From: Polaribacter sp. SA4-12
Lineage (GTDB): Bacteria > Bacteroidota > Bacteroidia > Flavobacteriales > Flavobacteriaceae
Length of the DNA stretch: 64,000 nt
NCBI RefSeq assembly: GCF_002163675.1
Contig: NZ_CP019334.1
Location: forward strand, 10,001 to 74,000
Reading direction: 5' to 3'
The notes under the pieces were generated by a model. It searched no databases and had not been told where the DNA came from. It saw only the letters and a list, made by a program, of their open reading frames with translations. Every line of letters begins with the position of its first letter. The first letter of the stretch is position 1. Positions 58,513-64,000 of this stretch are shown here, piece after piece. The translations under genes and the position numbers were made by a program.

Positions 58513-59484
58513 ATGAAAAATAAAAAGATACGTTGGGGAATTATTGGTCTTGGAAACATCGCTAATAAATTTGCTACAGATTTAGCAACTATAGAAAATG
58601 CAGAGTTAGTTGCCGTTGCTTCTAGAAGTCAAGAAAATGCTGATGAGTTTGCTAAGAAACATAACTCAAAAAAAGCGTATAATTCTTATTTAGATTTAGC
58701 AAAAGATGCTGAGGTTGATGCTGTTTATATTGCAACTCCACATAGTTTTCATAAAGAACATGCGATACTTTGTTTAAAAAATAAGAAAGCAGTTTTATGT
58801 GAAAAACCTTTTGCAATGAATTTGCAAGAAGTCGAAGAAATGATTGGGGTGGCAAAAGAGAATAATGTCTTGTTAATGGAAGCTTTATGGACTTATTTTT
58901 TACCTCATTATACGTATGTTTTAGAAAGTCTTAAAAATGAAAAATTCGGAAAACTTTTAAAACTAGAAGCTGATTTTGGTTTCTCCAGAGCATTTGATAA
59001 TAATAGTAGATTGTTTAAGAAAGAAGTTGGTGGTGGAAGTTTATTAGATATTGGTATTTATCCCATTTTTGCTGCTTTATCTACTTTAGGTAAACCAAAT
59101 TCTATAAAAGCAGATGCTACTTTTTTTGATAATGGAGCAGACTCAGAATGTAATATGATTTTTAAATACAATGAAACAGAAGCTCTTTTAAAAAGTACTT
59201 TGGTAGAAGATACTGCTACAGAAGCAACTTTTACTTGTGAAAGAGGAATTATAAAAATAAATACGATGTTTCATATGCCAACAACTGTAACGATTACAGT
59301 AAACGGTAAAGATGAAATTATTGACTTTAATTATAAAACGATTGGTTATAATTTTGAAACAATACATTTTAATAATCTTCTAAGAACAAATAAAAAAGAA
59401 AGTGATGTTATGACTTTTGAGTTTTCTAGAAACTTAATAAAAACGTTAGATTCAGTTAGAAAAATTATTGGTTTGGAGTATTAG
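58513..59484 (+). CDS. Gfo/Idh/MocA family oxidoreductase
   Basis: The 323-residue NAD(P)-dependent oxidoreductase has the Rossmann start WGIIGLGNIANKFATDL, the family motif EKPFAMNLQEVE and the later GGGSLLDIGIYPIFAALSTLG. Such enzymes oxidise sugars, inositol or related ring compounds. It is transcribed with the SSS symporter and micro-ORF, suggesting uptake and first oxidation of one substrate. It converges with the methyltransferase gene 13 bases downstream. Confidence 0.93.
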   Translation: MKNKKIRWGIIGLGNIANKFATDLATIENAELVAVASRSQENADEFAKKHNSKKAYNSYLDLAKDAEVDAVYIATPHSFHKEHAILCLKNKKAVLCEKPFAMNLQEVEEMIGVAKENNVLLMEALWTYFLPHYTYVLESLKNEKFGKLLKLEADFGFSRAFDNNSRLFKKEVGGGSLLDIGIYPIFAALSTLGKPNSIKADATFFDNGADSECNMIFKYNETEALLKSTLVEDTATEATFTCERGIIKINTMFHMPTTVTITVNGKDEIIDFNYKTIGYNFETIHFNNLLRTNKKESDVMTFEFSRNLIKTLDSVRKIIGLEY

Positions 59485-59497
59485 TATTTGTGAAATT

Positions 59498-60115
59498 CTA
59501 GACAGTTTTTCTGCCTATAAATCGAACTACTTTACTTTTTGCAGTATGATATTTTCCTTCATTTAATTCGATTTCTTTTTCTTCCAATAAAATTATTTCA
59601 AAATGTGGAAACTCCTTTTTTATAGCATCCACAGAAAATAACATATCAATGTTTTTTGGGCCACCAGCATTTGGGTTTTCTTTCTGAAGTTCTAAATGAT
59701 TTTTGCTAAAACCCTCAAGAATTAAATAACCATTTGGTTTAATTAATTCGGCAATTTTATTATGATATTTGGAACTAATATTTGGAGGGAAATGCGCGAA
59801 AATCAATGCAGCTACATCAAACTTTTCTTTAGTTAGTTTTAAGTCAAAAAAGGCACCAACTTCATAATTTATTGCAACATTTTCTTTTTTTGCAAGTTTT
59901 AAGGCTTTGTTTCTTCCTTCAATACTAATATCAAAAGCAAATACTTCTAAGCCTTTTTTTGCAGCATAAATAGCATTTCTACCTTCTCCTTCTGCGGGTA
60001 ACAAAATTTTACCTTCTATATTATATTTATCTAGCGTTTCTTGAAAGAATTGATTAGGTGCTGTTCCATAAGCATAGTCATCATCAGCATATCTGTTATT
60101 CCACATTTCTTTCAT
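59498..60115 (-). CDS. Class I SAM-dependent methyltransferase
   Basis: The 205-residue protein has a Rossmann methyltransferase fold; the N-terminus MKEMWNNRYADDDYAYGTAPNQFF and the SAM loop ILLPAEGEGRNAIYAAKKGLEVFAFDIS match the TehB/tellurite-resistance-like methyltransferase group. The substrate is unknown. It stands alone between convergent and codirectional genes. The 115 bases upstream hold a TGAATAC-type fragment and no clear promoter. Confidence 0.87.
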   Translation of the reverse strand: MKEMWNNRYADDDYAYGTAPNQFFQETLDKYNIEGKILLPAEGEGRNAIYAAKKGLEVFAFDISIEGRNKALKLAKKENVAINYEVGAFFDLKLTKEKFDVAALIFAHFPPNISSKYHNKIAELIKPNGYLILEGFSKNHLELQKENPNAGGPKNIDMLFSVDAIKKEFPHFEIILLEEKEIELNEGKYHTAKSKVVRFIGRKTV

Positions 60116-60230
60116 TTTATATTTTTTTGAGTTTTATTTGAATACTGAATCGAGCTAATGTTAATACTGATATTACATCCATTTTAAGGACGGATATTAA
60201 CAAGTTATCAAGTTCGTTTTTTATTTATTC

Positions 60231-62237
60231 TTAAATCGGTAGTGAAATGATAAACTTACTACCTTTACCTACTTCACTTATTACTGATATATTTCCACCA
60301 TTCAGTTTTATAAATTCTTTACAAAGTATAAGTCCTAATGCAGAACCTTTTTCATTGTTTGTTCCTCTAGATGAGTTTACAATGTCTATCCTAAATAATT
60401 TATCAATAAGTTCTGGAGTCATACCAACACCTGTATCAATAATATGTAGTTCAATACAATCTTCATTTTTTTGATAATTGATTGTAATCGTTCCTCCTTC
60501 ATGTGTAAATTTAATAGCATTGTTTATCAGGTTTCCTATAAATGTCATAGAAGTGTTTCTGTCTATAGAACACATGGTGTTTAAAGGAACATTTGTTACG
60601 ATCTCAATATTTTTTTTAGAAGCATTGTATTTATAAGGAGCAATACTGGCATCAACCAACTCTTTTAAATTGAGTAGTTCTTTATTAATTTCGATTTTTC
60701 CTCTTTGTGCTCTGGCCCATGAAAGTAAGTTTTCTAACAATTCATACGTAGATTGAGATGCTTTATTAAGTGATTTTAATAGATTTTTTTTCTGGGTATC
60801 ATCAATGTTATTATAATCATTAACTAATAAATTAGTGATACCTAAAAGACTATTAAAAGGACTTCTAAGATCATGAGAAATAATGCTTAAGAATTTATCT
60901 TTGGTAGCACTTACTTTTTTAAGTTCATCTCGTTGGTTTGATATTACTTCATTTTTAAGAATCAATAATTGGTTTGTCTTTTTCTTACTAGCAAATCGAT
61001 TTAAAAGGATACCAATTATAAGAATAATTAATATTGAAATACCAATAAATGAGTTTCTTATATTGGTTTGTTTCGTAATTTCTAAATTTTGAATTTCGTT
61101 GTTTTTTCGAAGTAATTCATTTTCTTTTTCCTTTTTCTCGCTTTCATATTTGGTCTGTATCTCTGCAATTTGTTTTGAGTTAGATTGATTATAAATACTA
61201 TCCTTTAATGAAATAAATTTACCTAAATAAACCAATGACATATCTAATTCATCAGTCGATTTGTAGAGCTCAGCATACTTATTATAGAGTTTTAATTTTT
61301 CTTCCTTTGAATCTAACTTATTTGCTAAATCCAATGATTTTTTATAATAGGCTAGGGCAGCGTTAAAATGGTTTTTTTCTTTATGAATATTCCCAATACT
61401 TTTGTTGGTAAGTAACACACCAATTTGATCATTAATTTTTTCACTTAGAACAAGAGATTCATTATAATATGTTATGGCATTGGCGTAATTTTTAAGATGA
61501 TATTCTGTTTCTCCTATATTATACAAAGCGATAGCAGTACCTAAAACGTTTTTATTTTTTTTAAATAACTCAAGGGCTTTTCTGTAAGTAGTTTTCGCTT
61601 TTTTGTAATTATTTTGAGATTCATAAATTGCGCCCATCGTATTTAAATGAGTTGCCAAATTACTTCTATCACCTTTTTCATCAGATAAATGTATAGCTTC
61701 CTGCACATGTTCTAGGGCTTTCGAGTCGTTTTGCTGTGCTAAATAGATAGCGCTAATATTACCAATACTTTTAATGTAAAGATCGGTAAAGCCATTTTCT
61801 TCAGAAATTTTTATAGATTTTAAATAATATTTCAAAGCATTTTCATAATCAAATAAAGCACCATAAATGATTCCAATATTACAAAATGATGAACATATTT
61901 CGTTTGTATTTTGAATCTCTTCGTATATTTCTAATGATTTTTGATAATTATTCAACGCAAGTTGTAACTCACTCTTGCCCCAATAATTTAGACCTATGTT
62001 TTGAAGCGATTTAGCAATAGCTGTTTTACTATTTTCCTTTAAAGCAAAAGAATAAGCTTTGTTCGCATAATTAAGACCTTTATCAGGATAAACATTCCAA
62101 TATCGATAAGCTAGCTTATTTAATAATGAAATATTTTCAGAATCTTTTTGAAGTAAATTTTCAAGGCTGTCAATCTTTATTTGAGCAAATAAATTGCTCG
62201 AGAAAAATAAAAGAATAATTATTAATAGATTCTTCAT
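60231..62237 (-). CDS. TPR-repeat sensor histidine kinase
   Basis: The 668-residue membrane kinase has a signal or anchor (MKNLLIIILLFFSSNLFAQ), about seven periplasmic TPR repeats (residues about 40-360) and a transmembrane helix (FIGISILIILIIGILLNRF). Next come a HisKA domain with the phospho-accepting His (LSIISHDLRSPFNSLLG) and an HATPase domain (N-box LINNAIKFT, DTGVGM, GSALGLIL). No response regulator gene is adjacent, so its partner is elsewhere. The signal is unknown; TPRs usually bind peptide or protein ligands. Confidence 0.93.
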   Translation of the reverse strand: MKNLLIIILLFFSSNLFAQIKIDSLENLLQKDSENISLLNKLAYRYWNVYPDKGLNYANKAYSFALKENSKTAIAKSLQNIGLNYWGKSELQLALNNYQKSLEIYEEIQNTNEICSSFCNIGIIYGALFDYENALKYYLKSIKISEENGFTDLYIKSIGNISAIYLAQQNDSKALEHVQEAIHLSDEKGDRSNLATHLNTMGAIYESQNNYKKAKTTYRKALELFKKNKNVLGTAIALYNIGETEYHLKNYANAITYYNESLVLSEKINDQIGVLLTNKSIGNIHKEKNHFNAALAYYKKSLDLANKLDSKEEKLKLYNKYAELYKSTDELDMSLVYLGKFISLKDSIYNQSNSKQIAEIQTKYESEKKEKENELLRKNNEIQNLEITKQTNIRNSFIGISILIILIIGILLNRFASKKKTNQLLILKNEVISNQRDELKKVSATKDKFLSIISHDLRSPFNSLLGITNLLVNDYNNIDDTQKKNLLKSLNKASQSTYELLENLLSWARAQRGKIEINKELLNLKELVDASIAPYKYNASKKNIEIVTNVPLNTMCSIDRNTSMTFIGNLINNAIKFTHEGGTITINYQKNEDCIELHIIDTGVGMTPELIDKLFRIDIVNSSRGTNNEKGSALGLILCKEFIKLNGGNISVISEVGKGSKFIISLPI

Positions 62238-62450
62238 AAAGATTATTTTTTAAGATGCTGTAAACGAACCTAAAAAATTACCTAAAATTTTTTATACTAG
62301 AAGCTTATAAATTTAAGAATATAATTGACATTTTTTTTTATAAGACTCATTATATAGGGTAACTTAACATTGATATGATATCGTTTAAATGACTTAATTT
62401 AGTCTTTAGCTAAGTTAGGCTTTTTGAGTCAAGAAATCAATAAGAAAAAC

Positions 62451-64000
62451 CTATTTTCTATCCATGAAATCTTGAAAAGAATTTTGAGAAATAGCTTTCC
62501 CTAAAGAGTCTAATCTTGCTGTTTCTGTCCCTTTTTCTAAAATAGCTTCATCACTAACATAATCGTATATAAAAACGCCATTTTTTGTAAGTGTACCAAA
62601 ACCTTTATTAAAAAGGTAGTTCACATATTGTTTATAAGAAGTATTAAAAATATTTTTACTAAAAGTAAAATCAGAATTGTCAGCTTTTAATAAATCTAGC
62701 AATGTATAAGGAAAATCTACTTGACTAGAAAAGTTGTCAATTTTTAAACCTGGTTTATGTACAGCACCACCCAACCACAACATCGGAATTCTAAATCTTT
62801 TTGGAGAATTAAAAGGACCTTCATGTTTAGGAGAAGTATGTCCATGATCTGCCATAATAACAATTAAAGTATTGGCATACCAAGATTGTTTTTTTGCAAA
62901 CTCGATGAATTTACCAATCGTTTTATCGGTATATGCATGAGAACTTCTAAATTTATTGTCTTCAGAATTTTCTCCAAATTTATAGGTATCAGGAAACTGA
63001 TAAGGTTCGTGACTACTTAATGTTAAAGCAATTTTAAAAAATGGAGTTTCTTGTTTGCCTTCTAAATCTTTAGTTAAACGATTTATTAAAACATGATCAT
63101 GAGCACCCCATTTAGAGTTCCAATCGGCTTTATCAAACTCACTTCCGTCTATAAAATTAGTGATTCCTGCATTTCGTAAATACGTATTCATATTACCAAA
63201 ATTTAAATCTCCACCGTAATAAAAAGAAGTTTTGTAACCCAAATCAATCATTTTTTGAGGCAACATTGGTAAGCTTCTCGTTTTATTTGGCATTCTCATA
63301 ATCCTTTTTACAGGAGGAGGATAATAACCACTTAAAATGGCAGGAAGACCTTTGTCTGTTCTATCTCCATTTGCATAAAAATTAGTAAATAAAATACCTT
63401 CTTCAGAAAGTCTATTTAAGTTTTCCGTAACAGTAGGTTCACCTCCTAAAGCTCCAACAACTTTCGCTGTTAATCCTTCCCAAATAATTAAAATAACATT
63501 CGGTTTTGTAGTATTTAAAATACTATCTGTATTTGCTGTTAAAAGTTGATTTCTATTTTTATTGATGATTTCTTTAGCTATTTCATCATCAAAATATTTA
63601 TACGGATTTTTACCATCTGTTTTATGAGTAAGCGTATTAAAGAAGTTCCATATAAAATTTACTGACGCATGATTCGCAAACATCTGATCAGAAAAATACA
63701 CATTACTTTGGTTAACAGGTATGGTTTGAAACCCTCCTCTAATAGGTATAATTAAAGAAGCTGTTATTAATAAGAAAGCAGGAGCTTGTAACCAACTACT
63801 AATAGTTGTTTTTTTAATTTTTTTGTTGATGATTTTTTTAAATATTTTTATATGGATAAATGATGATAAAATCCAAAAAAGTGTTCCAATAATTAGTTGA
63901 AAGCTAGAAACTGAAGCAATCATTAATTCTGGTGTGTTTAAATAAGGAAGTAGACTTGTATCCAAACGAACTCCCCAAGATTGATACAAACCAGCGTCAA
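62451..64000 (-). CDS. LTA-synthase-like membrane sulfatase (5' truncated by window edge)
   Basis: The product is a sulfatase-fold membrane enzyme of the lipoteichoic-acid-synthase/EptA-like group. The visible 516 codons run to the window edge in frame, so the start lies beyond 64000. Hydrophobic helices come first, then the sulfatase domain with ILIIWEGLTAKVVGALGG, the catalytic threonine in DRTDKGLPAILSGYYP, and the metal residues in IMADHGHTSPKHEGPF. In Bacteroidota such enzymes modify glycolipids or lipid A; the substrate is not determined. The 213 bases between it and the kinase gene hold no recognisable feature. Confidence 0.92.
   Translation of the reverse strand, partial: DAGLYQSWGVRLDTSLLPYLNTPELMIASVSSFQLIIGTLFWILSSFIHIKIFKKIINKKIKKTTISSWLQAPAFLLITASLIIPIRGGFQTIPVNQSNVYFSDQMFANHASVNFIWNFFNTLTHKTDGKNPYKYFDDEIAKEIINKNRNQLLTANTDSILNTTKPNVILIIWEGLTAKVVGALGGEPTVTENLNRLSEEGILFTNFYANGDRTDKGLPAILSGYYPPPVKRIMRMPNKTRSLPMLPQKMIDLGYKTSFYYGGDLNFGNMNTYLRNAGITNFIDGSEFDKADWNSKWGAHDHVLINRLTKDLEGKQETPFFKIALTLSSHEPYQFPDTYKFGENSEDNKFRSSHAYTDKTIGKFIEFAKKQSWYANTLIVIMADHGHTSPKHEGPFNSPKRFRIPMLWLGGAVHKPGLKIDNFSSQVDFPYTLLDLLKADNSDFTFSKNIFNTSYKQYVNYLFNKGFGTLTKNGVFIYDYVSDEAILEKGTETARLDSLGKAISQNSFQDFMDRK

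Overview
The window is a 64 kb stretch of a strongly AT-rich Bacteroidota chromosome, most likely a marine Flavobacteriaceae member of the Polaribacter/Tenacibaculum type. Four things point there. Gene families largely confined to this phylum are present (DUF3822, DUF4249, DUF493, a PG_1098/THUMP-like methyltransferase, and a TonB-dependent receptor with STN and carboxypeptidase-regulatory-like domains). Lipoproteins and OM proteins have typical Bacteroidota signals. Ribosome binding sites are weak or absent. Promoters match the Bacteroidota sigma-A pattern TTG-N19-TAnnTTTG; five loci here carry the identical TTG-N19-TATATTTG form.

Layout. 1-7.5 kb: an interspersed structured repeat, queE, rpsA, a repeat-rich 490 bp gap, glmM, an OM protein, an LpxL-like acyltransferase and a rhomboid protease. 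7.5-9.4 kb: a tandem duplication of a complete tRNA-Gly unit, a GNAT, an MBL hydrolase and tRNA-Met. 9.5-15.3 kb: START-like protein, class IV aminotransferase, YqgE, HU, and an NTPase-recQ-fmt operon. 15.4-20.5 kb: DUF493, three parvulin/SurA-type periplasmic proteins and a MoxR ATPase, closed by a perfect 23-bp-arm terminator palindrome. 20.5-29.3 kb: rsmD, DUF3822, a membrane protein, a RecD-like helicase, LpxR, two tandem PPK2 genes, an ArsC-like protein, a Smr protein and a cysteine desulfurase.

29.3-38.2 kb: a small lipoprotein, an fdhD-FdhF/YdeP oxidoreductase-OM protein operon, a methyltransferase, an AI-2E transporter and an internally duplicated unknown protein. 38.3-41.8 kb: four genes (PNPOx-like, GNAT, DUF1272, GNAT) divergent from a MocR regulator. 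42.0-46.0 kb: a five-gene operon in which every junction overlaps (ACP phosphodiesterase, gamma-glutamyltransferase, HEPN-like protein, VOC protein, RluA-like synthase). 46.0-52.4 kb: a four-gene envelope cluster (225-aa secreted protein, STN TonB-dependent receptor, DUF4249 lipoprotein, MG2/orphan-plug protein).

52.6-64 kb: dnaN, a secreted PIG-L deacetylase, a 35-aa membrane peptide coupled to an SSS symporter and a Gfo/Idh/MocA dehydrogenase, a methyltransferase, a TPR histidine kinase and an LTA-synthase-like sulfatase that runs off the right edge.

Most of the window is core chromosome. No phage, insertion sequence, CRISPR array or plasmid functions were seen. The candidates for something less described are the DUF4249/STN-receptor/orphan-plug cluster, the fdhD-FdhF operon ending in an OM protein, the HEPN-like gene locked into a metabolic operon, the MocR-associated operon, the micro-ORF/symporter pair, and the interspersed repeat whose closing stem appears to covary between copies.
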